NCBI GenBank assembly: GCA_019750475.1
Contig: JAIEOO010000146.1
Location: 1 to 42,318 of the forward strand
Direction: 5' to 3'
DNA from: Acetobacteraceae bacterium
GTDB taxonomy: Bacteria > Pseudomonadota > Alphaproteobacteria > Acetobacterales > Acetobacteraceae
Length of the DNA stretch: 42,318 nt
Below, one piece after another: positions 15,406-25,116 of the stretch (its first letter is position 1; each line of letters begins with the position of its first letter). The position numbers and the translations under genes were made by a program. The notes beneath the pieces were generated by a model. It was not told the origin of the DNA and made no database searches. It saw only the letters and a list, made by a program, of their open reading frames with translations.

Positions 15406-15945
15406 TCACGCCGCCAGGGCGTATTCGACCTCCGGCGTGTAGGTCGCCTGGTCCTTGCCGAGATGCGAGGAGAACAGGACGAAGTGCTCGACCCGCACCG
15501 GCTCCAGCCGGAACAGGTTGTGCGCCTGCACGAAGCCGATGAGCTTGTCGGGCGGCACCGCGCCATCGAGGCGCGCCAGCGTCACATGCGGCGCGAAGCG
15601 GCGCTTCTCCGGCTCGAACCCCGCGCGCTGCAGCGCCGTCTCGACCTTGTTCTGCAGGTGCTGGAGGCCTGGCGTCCGCTCCACGCCGACCCAGAGCGCC
15701 GTCGGCCGACCCTGCCGCTCGAAGATGCCGAGACCGGAGAGGGTCAGCTCGAAGGGCCGCGCCCGGATGGCCGCCAGCGCCTCGTCCACCTCCTCGGCCT
15801 CGGGACGGTTCACCTGGCCGATGAAGCGCAGCGTGAGGTGGTAGTTCTCCGGCGGCACCCAGCGCACGCCCGGAAGGCCGCCGGCGAGGCCCGAGAGCCG
15901 GGTCTTCACCTCGGGCGGAAGGTCGAGCGCGACGAACAGACGCAT
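15406..15945 (-). CDS. thpR: RNA 2',3'-cyclic phosphodiesterase (2H family)
   Basis: 179 residues of the 2H phosphoesterase family. It has the two catalytic HxTx motifs, HLTL at 36-39 (NYHLTLRFIG) and HVTL at 120-123 (FAPHVTLARL), about 84 residues apart as expected for ThpR/LigT proteins. These cytosolic enzymes open 2',3'-cyclic phosphates on RNA ends. MRLFVALDLPPEV is the typical beginning, supporting ATG 15945 over the upstream TTG (15954); a GAGGAGAAGGGG element precedes it. The gene runs tail to tail with the enolase-superfamily gene with only 7 bp between the two stops. Confidence 0.93.
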   Translation of the reverse strand: MRLFVALDLPPEVKTRLSGLAGGLPGVRWVPPENYHLTLRFIGQVNRPEAEEVDEALAAIRARPFELTLSGLGIFERQGRPTALWVGVERTPGLQHLQNKVETALQRAGFEPEKRRFAPHVTLARLDGAVPPDKLIGFVQAHNLFRLEPVRVEHFVLFSSHLGKDQATYTPEVEYALAA

Positions 15946-16009
15946 GGCCACCAATCCCCTTCTCCTCGGGCCGGCGAAGCCGCGCCCGGGGCGCCCCCGG
16001 ATTCGCCCG

Positions 16010-16679
16010 TCATCCTGCCGGGGTCGCCCCGGCCCGGTCCAGAAGTCGTTCGGTGAAAGGCAGGATCTGCCGGATCATCTCGGCAACGCCCTGCGGGTTG
16101 GGGTGGATGCCATCGGGCTGGTTCAGCGCGCGATCGCCGGCGACGCCCTCCAGGAAGAAGGGCATGAAGATCAGGTCCGGCCGCCGCGCCGCCGCCTCGG
16201 TGAACACCGCCTGGAAGGCCCGCCCGTACTCGGCGCCGAGATTGGGCGGCGCCTGCATGCCGGCGAGCAGCGTCGGGATGCCCCGCCGCTCCAACCGGGA
16301 CAGGATGGATTCGAGCGCCTGCGCCATGCGGTCCGTCGGCAGGCCGCGCAGCCCGTCATTGCCGCCGAGGGCCACGATCGCCGCGCCGGGCCGCTCGGCC
16401 AGCGCCCAGTCGAGCCGCGCCGCGCCCCCCGCCATGGTGTCGCCGGAGACGCCGCCATCCAGCACCCGGACATGGCGCCCCCGCCCGCGCAGCGCCGCCT
16501 CCAGCTGGGGCACGAAGCCCTGCCCGCGCGGCAGGCCGTAGCCCGCCGTCAGGCTGTCGCCGAGCGCGAGCAGGCGGAAGGGCTGCGGCGCCTGGGCCCG
16601 CGCCACCCCCGGAACGAGTAACGCTCCGATACCGAGGGCAGTCTTTTGCAGCGCAGCGCGCCGCCCATATGCCCAGTCC

Positions 16680-16681
<2 letters not shown>
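16010..16681 (-). CDS. SGNH/GDSL-type esterase (arylesterase/TesA-like), exported
   Basis: 223 residues. The N-terminus MDWAYGRRAALQKTALGIGA has an arginine pair followed by a hydrophobic core ending ARAQA, so a signal peptide (Tat or Sec) is likely. The SGNH blocks are present: GDSL (41-44, nucleophile Ser43) in LALGDSLTAGYGLP, the oxyanion Gly in GGVSGDTMAGG, GGNDGLRG (Asn108), and DGIHPNPQG with Asp190 and His193. TesA-type enzymes hydrolyse thioesters and esters and act in the periplasm. The esterase being divergent from the ABC pair ybbA-ybbP is also the arrangement around E. coli tesA, which supports the identification. The ATG at 16681 overlaps the ybbA start codon by 2 bp. Confidence 0.9.
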
Positions 16682-17383
<702 letters not shown>

Positions 17384-17387
<4 letters not shown>

Positions 17388-19891
17388 TGCGCGACCTGCT
17401 GATGGGGCTGCGCCTCGCGCGGCGGGAGCTGCGCGGCGGCACCAAGGGGCTGCGGATCGTGCTGGCCTGCCTCGCCCTGGGCGTCGCGGCCATCGCCGCC
17501 GTCGGGACGCTGCGGGCCGGCGTGGATGCCGGCCTCGCCGCCGACGGGGCGCGCATCCTCGGCGGCGACCTCGAGATCCGCGCCGGCTACCGCGAGGCCG
17601 AGCCCGAGGTCCTGCAATGGGTCGAGCGGCGGGGCGGCACGATCAGCCGCGTCGCCCTGCTGCGGGCCATGGTGATCGCCCCCAATGGCGAGCGCACCCT
17701 CGTCGAGCTGAAGGCGGCGGATGACCGCTATCCCCTCTTTGGCGACCTCGTCCTCGACCCGCCCGCGGCGCTGCGCGGGCCCGTCCTCGTGGCCGAGCCC
17801 TCGGTCGCCGAACGCCTGTCGCTGCGCGTGGGCGACACGGTGCGCCTCGGCGAGGCGACGCTGCGCTTCGCGGCGGCGATCACGGAGGAACCCGACAAGG
17901 TCGCGACGCCGACCATCTTCGGGCCGCGCGCCATCATCCCCTTCGGGCAGCTCCCGGCGACGCAACTCGTGCAGCCGGGCTCGCTCGTCACCTGGGAATA
18001 CCGCATCCGCCTGCCTGAGGGCGCCGACCGCCGCGCCTTCGCGGCCGATCTGCGCGCCGCCTTCCCGCAGGCCGCCTGGCGCATCCGCACCTCGGACGCG
18101 GCCGAGCCGGGCGTGAACCGCTTCCTCGACCGTGCCGCCTCCTTCCTCACGCTCGCGGGCCTGACCGCGCTGCTCGTGGGCGGGATCGGCGTCGCGACCG
18201 GGGTCCGGGCCTGGCTCGAGGCCAGGGCGCGGACCATCGCGACGCTGCGCTGCATGGGCGCCTCGGGCGGGACCATCTTCGCCGCCTATCTCGTGCAGGT
18301 GCTGGCGCTCTCGGCCATCGGCATCGCGATCGGCCTCGCGGCGGGCTGGGGGCTGACCGTGCTCGCGGCGCAGGCCCTGGCCGGCGCGCTCCCCGTGCCG
18401 CCGCGCATCGCCGTCTACCCGGCGCCGCTCGCGCTCGCGGCGCTCTACGGGCTGCTGACGGCCCTCGCCTTCACCCTCTGGCCGCTCGGCCGGGCGCGGC
18501 GCATCCCGGGCGCGGCCCTGTTCCGGGACACGCTCGGCCTCGGCGGCGTGCGCGCCTTCCCGGGCTGGGGCATCGCGCTCGCCAACCTGGCGGCCGTCGC
18601 GGCGCTCGTGGCGCTCGTCGTGCTGACGGCGGAGCAGCCCTTCTTCGCCATCGCCTTCTGCGCGGGCGCCATGGCCGCGCTGCTGCTGTTCCGCGTCGGC
18701 GCCGCGGCGCTGATGCGCGGGGCCCGCGCGCTCGCCCATGTCCGCCGCCCCTCCTGGCGGCTCGGCCTCGCCAATCTCCACCGACCCGGCAGCGCCACGC
18801 CGGTCATGCTGGTCTCGCTCGGCATCGGGCTGACGACGCTCGCGGCCATCGCGCAGATCCAGGGCAACCTCGCCAACGCCATCGGCAACGAGATGCCGCG
18901 CGCCGCGCCCAACTTCTTCTTCATCGACATCCAGCCCGACCAGGTCGCCCGGTTCGACGCCATCGCGCGCGACACCCCGGGGGTGGAGGAGGTGCGGCGC
19001 GTCCCCTCGCTCCGCGCCCGGATCTCGGCCGTGAACGGCGTGCCGGCCGACCAGTGGCGCACCACGCCGGACAGCGCCTGGGCGATCCGCGGCGACCGCG
19101 GCCTGACCTACACCGGCGCCATGCCGGAGGGGACGCGGCTCACGGAAGGGCGCTGGTGGAGCTCCGACCACAGCGGCCCGCCGCTCGTCTCCTTCGACGC
19201 CAACATCGCCCGCGGCTGGGGCGTCGGGGTCGGCGACACGGTCACCGTCAACGTCCTCGGCCGCGACGTGGACCTGACCATCGCCAACCTGCGGGAGGTG
19301 CAGTGGCGCAGCCTCGCGATGAACTTCACCCTCATCGCCTCGCCCGGCCTGCTGGAGGCCGCGCCGCACACGCACATCGCCACCGTCCGGGGCGATCCGG
19401 CGCAGGATTCCCGGCTGCTCCGCGCCGTGACCGACGCGCTCCCCAACGTCTCCGGCATCCGGGTGCGGGAGGCGCTGGAGCAGGTGGCCGCGCTCCTCTC
19501 CCGCATCGGCACGGCGCTGACGGCCACGGGCTCCGTCACGCTGCTCGCCGGGGCGCTGGTGCTGGCCGGGGCGGTCGCGGCCGGGCAGGCGCGGCGGGTG
19601 CGGGAAGCGGTGGTGCTGAAGACCGTGGGCGCCACGCGGGCGCAGATTCGGCGCGCCTTCCTGGTGGAGTTCGGCGTGCTCGGCGCCTTCGCCGGGCTGC
19701 TGGCCTCCCTCGCCGGCTCGGCGGCCGCCTGGGGGGTGGTGCGGCACGTGATGCGGCAGGACTGGGTGTTCCTGCCGGGCACGCTCGCGCTCACCGTGCT
19801 GGGGTGCATGGCGCTGACGCTCGCCTTCGGCTACGCCGGCACGGCGCTCGCGCTGCGCGTCCGTCCGGGCCCGTTGCTGCGCAATGAATGA
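17384..19891 (+). CDS. ybbP: FtsX-family ABC transporter permease, YbbP type
   Basis: 835 residues in two similar halves. One N-terminal helix (LRIVLACLALGVAAIAAVG) is followed by a large periplasmic domain, then FtsX-type helix groups at about 255-365 (FLTLAGLTALLVGGIGVATG onwards), central helices at about 395-440, a second periplasmic domain, and a last helix group from about 700 to the end. The FtsX-like sequence ARARTIATLRCMGASGGTIF recurs in the second half as ARRVREAVVLKTVGATRAQI, showing the internal duplication. Length fits YbbP (about 800). It is the partner of the overlapping YbbA ATPase. The probable role is energy-coupled handling of lipids or esters in the envelope, inferred from context. 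Confidence 0.92.
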
Positions 19892-19894
19892 CCC

Positions 19895-19924
19895 CCGGAA
19901 TTCGTTGGTTTTCCGGCGCTTTTT
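19895..19924 (+). terminator. Rho-independent terminator after ybbP
   Basis: CCGGAA (19895-19900) pairs with TTCCGG (19911-19916) across a 10-nt loop; after CGC come five T (19920-19924). It begins 3 bp beyond the ybbP stop. Confidence 0.5.
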
Positions 19925-19959
19925 CGCCGAATAAACCCGCGCCGGCCCTGTGATGCCGC

Positions 19960-19989
19960 TTGATCTGGATTACAGGCGTTCCATATACT
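19960..19989 (+). promoter_or_regulatory. Sigma-70-type promoter of the Bax inhibitor-1 gene
   Basis: TTGATC (19960-19965), 18-bp spacer, TATACT (19984-19989). The expected transcript start near 19996 gives a leader of about 35 nt holding the ribosome binding site GAGGAGG just before ATG 20031. Confidence 0.6.
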
Positions 19990-20030
19990 GTCCACGACGG
20001 GGCCTATCCCCCGTGAGGAGGAATCTGCAG

Positions 20031-20822
20031 ATGGCGTTTCAACCTGAGTCCCGCTGGACGCAGCCGCTCGGCACCGGCTGGGGCCGGACCGCCGCGGTGG
20101 ACCAGGCTGCCCTCGACGAGGGCCTGCGCAGCTACATGCTGCGCGTGTACAACTGGATGGCGTCCGGCCTGCTGCTGACGGGCATCGTGGCGTACCTGAT
20201 CGCCCACAACCCGGCCGTGGCGGAGCTGTTCTACACCACCGTGCGCACGCCGCGCGGCCTGGCGACGGCGCCGACCATCCTCGGCTGGGTGGCGATGCTC
20301 GCGCCGCTCGCCTTCATCCTCGTCCTCTCCTTCGGCATCAACCGGATGAGCAAGACGACGGCCCAGGCCCTGTTCTGGGCCTTCGCCGCGGTCATGGGCG
20401 CGAGCCTCAGCAACATCTTCATCATCTACACCAAGGCCTCGATCGCCAGCACCTTCTTCGTCTGCGCCGCGATGTTCGCCTCCATGAGCCTCATCGGCTA
20501 CACGACGAAGCGTGACCTGACGAAGATGGGCAGCTTCCTGATGATGGGCCTGATCGGCATCATCCTCGCGTCGCTGGTGAACATCTTCCTGCAGTCGCCG
20601 GTGATGGCCTTCGTGATCTCGGTGATCGGCGTGGTCGTGTTCCTGGGCCTGACCGCCTACGACACGCAGCGCATCAAGGCCGACTACATCGAGTACGCCT
20701 ACGCCGACGGCACGGAAGAGGCAGGCAAGCGCAGCGTGATGGACGCGCTGGGGCTCTACCTGAACTTCGTGAACCTGTTCCAGCTGCTGCTGCAGTTCAT
20801 GGGCGCCCGCAACCAGGACTGA
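20031..20822 (+). CDS. Bax inhibitor-1/YccA family membrane protein
   Basis: 263 residues with seven predicted membrane helices after a hydrophilic start. The family pattern is ALDEGLRSYMLRVYNWMASG at the beginning, then WAFAAVMGASLSNIFIIYT in the middle, and LGLTAYDTQRIK followed by DALGLYLNFVNLFQLLLQFM at the C-terminus. BI-1/YccA proteins are inner-membrane proteins; E. coli YccA binds and restrains the FtsH protease, and other members are pH-sensitive calcium leak channels. ATG 20031 is chosen for the perfect GAGGAGG and the family N-terminus; the frame opens earlier at 19950 within the promoter. It is a single-gene unit with its own promoter and a strong terminator. Confidence 0.94.
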   Translation: MAFQPESRWTQPLGTGWGRTAAVDQAALDEGLRSYMLRVYNWMASGLLLTGIVAYLIAHNPAVAELFYTTVRTPRGLATAPTILGWVAMLAPLAFILVLSFGINRMSKTTAQALFWAFAAVMGASLSNIFIIYTKASIASTFFVCAAMFASMSLIGYTTKRDLTKMGSFLMMGLIGIILASLVNIFLQSPVMAFVISVIGVVVFLGLTAYDTQRIKADYIEYAYADGTEEAGKRSVMDALGLYLNFVNLFQLLLQFMGARNQD

Positions 20823-20850
20823 CCCTGGCGGACCCAGCCCAGAACAACGA

Positions 20851-20884
20851 GGCCCCGGCGGATCCCTCCGCCGGGGCCTTTTTT
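20851..20884 (+). terminator. Strong Rho-independent terminator after the Bax inhibitor-1 gene
   Basis: A perfect 12-bp stem: 20851-20862 pairs with 20867-20878 around the loop TCCC, followed by six T (20879-20884). It is the clearest terminator in the window. The short remainder to 20940 holds nothing. Confidence 0.9.
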
Positions 20885-20940
20885 CATGGCGCGCGTCGCT
20901 GGTTGGGGGGAGGCTCCGCCTCCCCGAGCCGCGCCGGCGC

Positions 20941-21144
20941 TCAGGCCGCGCGGATGCGGTAGCCTTCCGCCTGGATGGCTTCGACGACGTCCTGGCGTTC
21001 CAACTTGGTGCGGGCGTGGACGCGGCCGGAGGCCACGTCCACCTTCACTTCGGCCGTCTTGTCACGCCCCATGATGGCGTTGCGGACGACCCGCTCGCAG
21101 TGGTCGCAGGTCAGGCCTTCGACCGAGATCTCGACGTCACGCAT
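20941..21144 (-). CDS. copZ: Heavy-metal-associated domain protein, CopZ-like copper chaperone
   Basis: 67 residues, a single HMA domain. MRDVEISVEGLTCDHCERVV carries the metal-binding CxxC (Cys13, Cys16), and the typical end AIQAEGYRIRAA closes the ferredoxin-like fold. CopZ-type chaperones carry Cu(I) in the cytosol to the copper ATPase and regulator. The usual M before TC (MTCxxC) is replaced by L (GLTCDHC), which occurs in some chaperones. The start overlaps the end of cueR by 8 bp, placing it last in a copA-cueR-copZ unit and supporting a copper role. Confidence 0.9.
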   Translation of the reverse strand: MRDVEISVEGLTCDHCERVVRNAIMGRDKTAEVKVDVASGRVHARTKLERQDVVEAIQAEGYRIRAA

Positions 21145-21556
21145 GATCCTTGACACGCTCCTTGGGGGCCGGTCCCCCCTCGAGCGTCTCGAGGATGGGG
21201 CAATCCGGCCGTTCGTTGCCCTGGCAGTGATCTGCCAGATGACGCAACGACTCGGCGACGGCCCGGATGCTCTCGGCCTTCGCGTCGAGCGCGGCCACGT
21301 GCTCCATGGCGATCCGCCGCACATCGGCGCTGGCGCGGCTCTGGTCCTGCCAGAGGCCCAGCAGGCGCTTCACCTCGGCCAGCGGGAAGGCCAGCTCCCG
21401 AGCGTGGCGGATGAAGCGCAGGATGCCCACGTGCTGCTCGGTGTAGGCACGGTAGCCGTTGGGCCGGCGCACCGGCTTCACCAGCCCGAGCGTCTCGTAA
21501 TGGCGGATCATCTTCGCGGAGACACCGCTCGCGGCGGCAGCCTGTCCGATATTCAT
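21137..21556 (-). CDS. cueR: CueR, MerR-family Cu(I)-responsive regulator
   Basis: 139 residues. The MerR-type winged helix MNIGQAAAASGVSAKMIRHY with RRPNGYRAYTEQ is followed by a dimerisation coiled coil (about 77-110). The C-terminal metal loop has Cys111 and Cys119 in the CueR arrangement C-x7-C (HCQGNERPDCPI), nearly the positions of E. coli CueR (112/120). Such two-cysteine loops bind +1 ions (Cu, Ag, Au). CueR twists its operator to align a 19-bp-spaced promoter. It starts 37 bp after copA ends on the same strand, so regulator and target share a transcript, giving likely autoregulation. Confidence 0.95.
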   Translation of the reverse strand: MNIGQAAAASGVSAKMIRHYETLGLVKPVRRPNGYRAYTEQHVGILRFIRHARELAFPLAEVKRLLGLWQDQSRASADVRRIAMEHVAALDAKAESIRAVAESLRHLADHCQGNERPDCPILETLEGGPAPKERVKDHA

Positions 21557-21593
21557 AGCACTTCCTCCAACTTGCCGGCGCGCGCCCTGTGCG

Positions 21594-23942
21594 TCAGGCC
21601 GCTGCGCGCCCGGTGCCGCGTGGCGTCCAACGCGCCAGGAGCAGCGCGTTTGCCAATACCGAAAGCGAGGAAAGCGCCATCGCTCCCCCCGCCAACATGG
21701 GCGAGAGATAGCCCAAACAGGCGATCGGAACAGTCGCCAGATTGTAACCAAACGCCCAGAGCAAATTCTCCCGGATCTTCCGGTGCGTCCGTTGTGCGAT
21801 GTCGAGCGCGGCGGGAACCAACGCCGGCTCACTGCGGAGCAGGGTGATCGAAGCGGCGTGGATCGCCGCGTCGGTCCCGCTGCCCATCGCCACGCCGAGG
21901 TCGGCGGTGGCGAGTGCCGGTGCGTCATTCACGCCGTCTCCCACCATGGCGACGACCAAACTTCCTCGCTGCCAGGACCGCACCTGAGCAGCCTTGTCAA
22001 CCGGAAGCACTTCCGAAGCAACTTCCGTGATCCCGAGGCGCCGGGCCACGGACTCGGCCGCCGACCGGGCATCTCCTGAAATCATAGCAACGCATACACG
22101 CATTGCGTGCAATTCTGCAACCGCGGCGGCCGCCGTCGGCCGGGGCGCGTCCTCGAAGGCCAGCAGGGCCAGGACCCGGGGCCGCGCCCCCCCCTCGTCG
22201 ATCAGCCAGGACAGGGTGCGCCCTTCCGCGGCCTCGCCCGGCGCGGCCTCGCCTTGGCTGAGGCCGAGCTCGGACAGCAGGCGGGCGCTGCCGAGGAGCA
22301 GCGCACGCCCCTCGACGACGCCGCGGACGCCGCGCCCCGGCAGCGCGCGGAAATCCTCGACCGGCGGGACGGCGCCCGGATGGGCGGCGAGGACCGCCCA
22401 CGCCAGCGGGTGCTCGCTGCCGGCCTGCAGGGCCGCCGCGAGGCGCAGCGCCCCGGGCTCGCTCTCGTGCAGGGCCGCCAGGCGCGGCCGCCCCTCGGTG
22501 AGCGTCCCGGTCTTGTCGAAGGCGACGAGGGTGATGCGCCGCGCGCGCTCCACCGCCTCCATGTCCCGGATCAGGATGCCCGCCCGCGCCGCGGCGCCGG
22601 TCCCCGCCATGATGGCGGCCGGCGTGGCGAGGCCGAGGGCGCAGGGGCAGGCGATGACGAGCACCGCGACGGCGTTGATCATCGCCCCCTCGAACCCGGC
22701 GCCGCCGAGCAGCCATCCCAGCAGCGTCAGCGCGGCGATGCCCAGCACCACCGGCACGAAGACGGCGCTGACCCGGTCCACGAGCTTCTGCACCGGCGCG
22801 CGGCTCGCCTGCGCCGCCTGCACCAGCGCGGCGACCCGGGCCAGCGTGGTGTCGCCGCCGACCGCCGTGGCCCGCACGACGAGGCGCCCGTCGAGGGCGA
22901 TGGCGCCGGTCGTCACCCGCTCCCCGGGACCGCGCTCGACGGCGCGGCTCTCGCCGGTCAGGGCGCTCTCGTCGAGGCCCGACTGCCCCTCCTCGACGAC
23001 GCCGTCCACCGGCAGGCGCTCGCCCGGCCGCACCACCAGCCGGTCGCCGACGCGCAGCAGGGCGGCCGCCACCTCCTGCTCCGTCCCGTCGGCGGCGAGG
23101 CGCCGCGCGGTGCGGGGGCGGAGGTCGAGCAGGGCGCGGATCGCGGCGCCGGCCTCGCGCTTCGCCCGCGATTCCAGGCGCTTGCCCAGCAGCACGAACA
23201 GGATCACGACGGCGCCCGCCTCGAAGTAGAGGTGATCGTGCCCCGACAGCAGCATCCAGACCGAGAGGAGGAAGGCCGCGCTGGTGCCGATCGAGACCAG
23301 GAGGTCCATGTTGCCGGTGCCGGCGCGCACCGCGGCCCAACCCGCGCGGTGGAACCGCGCCCCGATCCAGAACTGCATCGGCGCCGCGAGGGCGAGCTGC
23401 CACCACCCGCCGGGCATCCAGTCGCGGCCGAAGATCGCGCCGGACATGCCGAGGAGGAAGGGCGCGGTCAGCAGGGCGGCCGCGGCGAGGCGCAGATCCT
23501 CCGCCCGGCGCGCCTTCGCGTCGGCGTCCGCCGCATCGGCCGTCGCGACGCCGTAGCCCGCCCGCTCCACGGCGGCGACGAGACGCGCCTGGTCCAGCCC
23601 GGCCGCGACGCGCAGCGTCGCGCGGTCGGAGGCCGGGTTGACCGCCACCTCCAGCACGCCGGGAACGGCGGCGAGCGCGCGCTCGACCCGCGCGGCGCAG
23701 GCGGCGCAGGTCATGCCGGTGACGGCGAGCTCGATCGTCTGTTCCCTCAGCGCGTAGCCGGCGCGCGTGATGGCGGCCGCGAGCGCCGGGGCCGGCGCGC
23801 CGCCCGCCACCTCCGCCGTTTCGGCCGCGAGGTTCACATGCGCCCCGGTCACGCCGGGCACCGCCGCCAGGGCGCGCTCCACGCGGCCGGCGCAGCTCGC
23901 GCAGGTCATGCCGGCGATGGGCAGGGTCAGGGCGTCGCTCAT
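21594..23942 (-). CDS. copA: Cu(I)-exporting P1B-type ATPase CopA
   Basis: 782 residues. Two N-terminal metal-binding domains, GMTCASC (Cys14, Cys17) and GMTCAAC (Cys79, Cys82), are followed by the membrane domain. The ion-binding CPC lies at 432-434 (ACPCALGLATP). The phosphorylated Asp476 is in DKTGTLTEGRP, the actuator is TGES, the nucleotide-binding signature is SEHPLAWA, and the hinge is VGDGVNDAPAL. The end includes the helix segment YNLATVPIACLGYLSPMLAGG with N and Y typical of Cu+ pumps. It exports cytosolic Cu(I)/Ag(I) across the inner membrane. It is the first gene of copA-cueR-copZ. No Shine-Dalgarno sequence sits close to the ATG. Confidence 0.96.
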   Translation of the reverse strand: MSDALTLPIAGMTCASCAGRVERALAAVPGVTGAHVNLAAETAEVAGGAPAPALAAAITRAGYALREQTIELAVTGMTCAACAARVERALAAVPGVLEVAVNPASDRATLRVAAGLDQARLVAAVERAGYGVATADAADADAKARRAEDLRLAAAALLTAPFLLGMSGAIFGRDWMPGGWWQLALAAPMQFWIGARFHRAGWAAVRAGTGNMDLLVSIGTSAAFLLSVWMLLSGHDHLYFEAGAVVILFVLLGKRLESRAKREAGAAIRALLDLRPRTARRLAADGTEQEVAAALLRVGDRLVVRPGERLPVDGVVEEGQSGLDESALTGESRAVERGPGERVTTGAIALDGRLVVRATAVGGDTTLARVAALVQAAQASRAPVQKLVDRVSAVFVPVVLGIAALTLLGWLLGGAGFEGAMINAVAVLVIACPCALGLATPAAIMAGTGAAARAGILIRDMEAVERARRITLVAFDKTGTLTEGRPRLAALHESEPGALRLAAALQAGSEHPLAWAVLAAHPGAVPPVEDFRALPGRGVRGVVEGRALLLGSARLLSELGLSQGEAAPGEAAEGRTLSWLIDEGGARPRVLALLAFEDAPRPTAAAAVAELHAMRVCVAMISGDARSAAESVARRLGITEVASEVLPVDKAAQVRSWQRGSLVVAMVGDGVNDAPALATADLGVAMGSGTDAAIHAASITLLRSEPALVPAALDIAQRTHRKIRENLLWAFGYNLATVPIACLGYLSPMLAGGAMALSSLSVLANALLLARWTPRGTGRAAA

Positions 23943-23949
23943 GGGGCGG

Positions 23950-23980
23950 AAGGTGGTCCTTCTTCCCGTGGCAGGGTCAA
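23950..23980 (-). promoter_or_regulatory. Candidate CueR operator/promoter of copA
   Basis: On the minus strand TTGACC (23980-23975) is followed by 19 bp and then CACCTT (23955-23950). The overlapping dyad ACCCTGC-N7-AGAAGGA matches 10 of 14 positions of the CueR-type dyad ACCTTCC-N7-GGAAGGT at the same spacing and the same place relative to the -35. The -10 element is poor, as is usual for MerR-type promoters. The start of transcription would fall at about 23943, next to the ATG. Confidence 0.45.
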
Positions 23981-24025
23981 GCCTCGGCTCTTGCGTGGCC
24001 CGCGGGGCCGCCGCACATCCGGCGC

Positions 24026-25105
24026 ATGACGCGCGCCCTGCCCTTCCTGGTCCTGTCCCTCGGTCTCGCCCTGCCGGCGGCGGCGCAGAACTCCGCCGGG
24101 CCCGGCGACTTCCGGATCGTCAACCGCACCGGCACGGAGGCCACGCAGCTCTTCGCCGTGCGCAGCCCGAGGGGCGGCCAGGGCGACTGGGGCGGCAACC
24201 TGCTGCGGCCCGACCGGCCGCTGGGCGACGGGGGCGGGTTCCGGGTGAACCCCTCGGCCGAGGCCGGCTGCCGCTTCGACCTGCGCCTCGTGCTCTCGGA
24301 CGGGCGCGAGTCGGTCCTGCGCGACCAGGACATCTGCGTGAACCGCAACCTCGAGATCGCGACCGCCGCCCGTCCGGCGCCGCAGCCGCAGCGCGCCGCC
24401 CAGCCGGGCCAGGGCATGGCCGGCCCCGTCTCGCGCGAGGTGCCGCTCGCCGAGCCCAACCGCAACGCCCGCAGCGTCTCCACCGGCACGGGCTTCCTCA
24501 TCGCCGGCGAGCGCGTGATGACGAACCACCACGTCATCGAGGGCTGCAACCGCATCCTGCTGCGCACGCCGTCGAACCACTGGCTCGAGGCCCGGCCGCC
24601 GGCGCGGCACGACGCCCAGCTCGACCTCGCGATCCTGAACGTGCCGGGCCTCGGCGGGCCGACGCTCGCCTTCCGCGGCACGCCGAGCGTCCGCCGCGGC
24701 GAGGGCGTCGTCGCCTATGGCTTCCCGCTCGCCGGGCTGCTCTCCTCCGATCCCAAGCTGACCCGGGGCGAGGTGAACGGGCTGCGCGGCATCGGCGACA
24801 ACCCGAACCAGTACCAGATCAGCGCCGAGGTCCAGCCCGGCAATTCGGGCGGGCCGCTGGTGGACATGCAGGGCCATGTGGTGGGCGTCGTCGTCTCCAA
24901 GCTCAACGCGCAGGCGGTCTCCCGGCGGACGGGCGACATCGCGCAGAACGTGAACTTCGCGGTGCAGGGCCAGACGGCGCTGGCCTTCGCCCGCCGCGCC
25001 GGCATCGAGCCCCGCGTCGCGGAGAGCAACGGGGCGGATCGCAGCGCCGCCGATGTGGGCGAGATCGCGCACCGGTCCACGCTCTTCATCCGGTGCGAGA
25101 AATGA
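24026..25105 (+). CDS. Secreted trypsin-like serine protease with an extra N-terminal domain
   Basis: 359 residues. Signal peptide MTRALPFLVLSLGLALPAAA, cleaved near Ala20. Residues 28-112 form a separate module: FRIVNRTGTEATQLFAV, then WGGNLL, and CRFDLRLVLSDG with a later DIC, so two cysteines may be bridged. A Pro/Gln-rich linker (about 115-135) leads to a chymotrypsin-fold protease of the S1C/trypsin-2 type. Its triad is His169 (MTNHHVIEG), Asp200 (DAQLDLAIL) and Ser274 (VQPGNSGGPLVD). No PDZ domain follows, unlike DegP. It probably acts in the periplasm or outside. It is divergent from copA across 83 bp, so shared copper or stress control is conceivable. Confidence 0.9.
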   Translation: MTRALPFLVLSLGLALPAAAQNSAGPGDFRIVNRTGTEATQLFAVRSPRGGQGDWGGNLLRPDRPLGDGGGFRVNPSAEAGCRFDLRLVLSDGRESVLRDQDICVNRNLEIATAARPAPQPQRAAQPGQGMAGPVSREVPLAEPNRNARSVSTGTGFLIAGERVMTNHHVIEGCNRILLRTPSNHWLEARPPARHDAQLDLAILNVPGLGGPTLAFRGTPSVRRGEGVVAYGFPLAGLLSSDPKLTRGEVNGLRGIGDNPNQYQISAEVQPGNSGGPLVDMQGHVVGVVVSKLNAQAVSRRTGDIAQNVNFAVQGQTALAFARRAGIEPRVAESNGADRSAADVGEIAHRSTLFIRCEK

Positions 25106-25116
25106 GGGGCGCGGCC

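Noticed and set aside
23943-24025. Copper-regulated divergent promoter for the serine protease
   Set aside because: Only the copA-facing elements resemble CueR signals; nothing in the plus direction matches, so I kept this as a possibility in the gene entry only.
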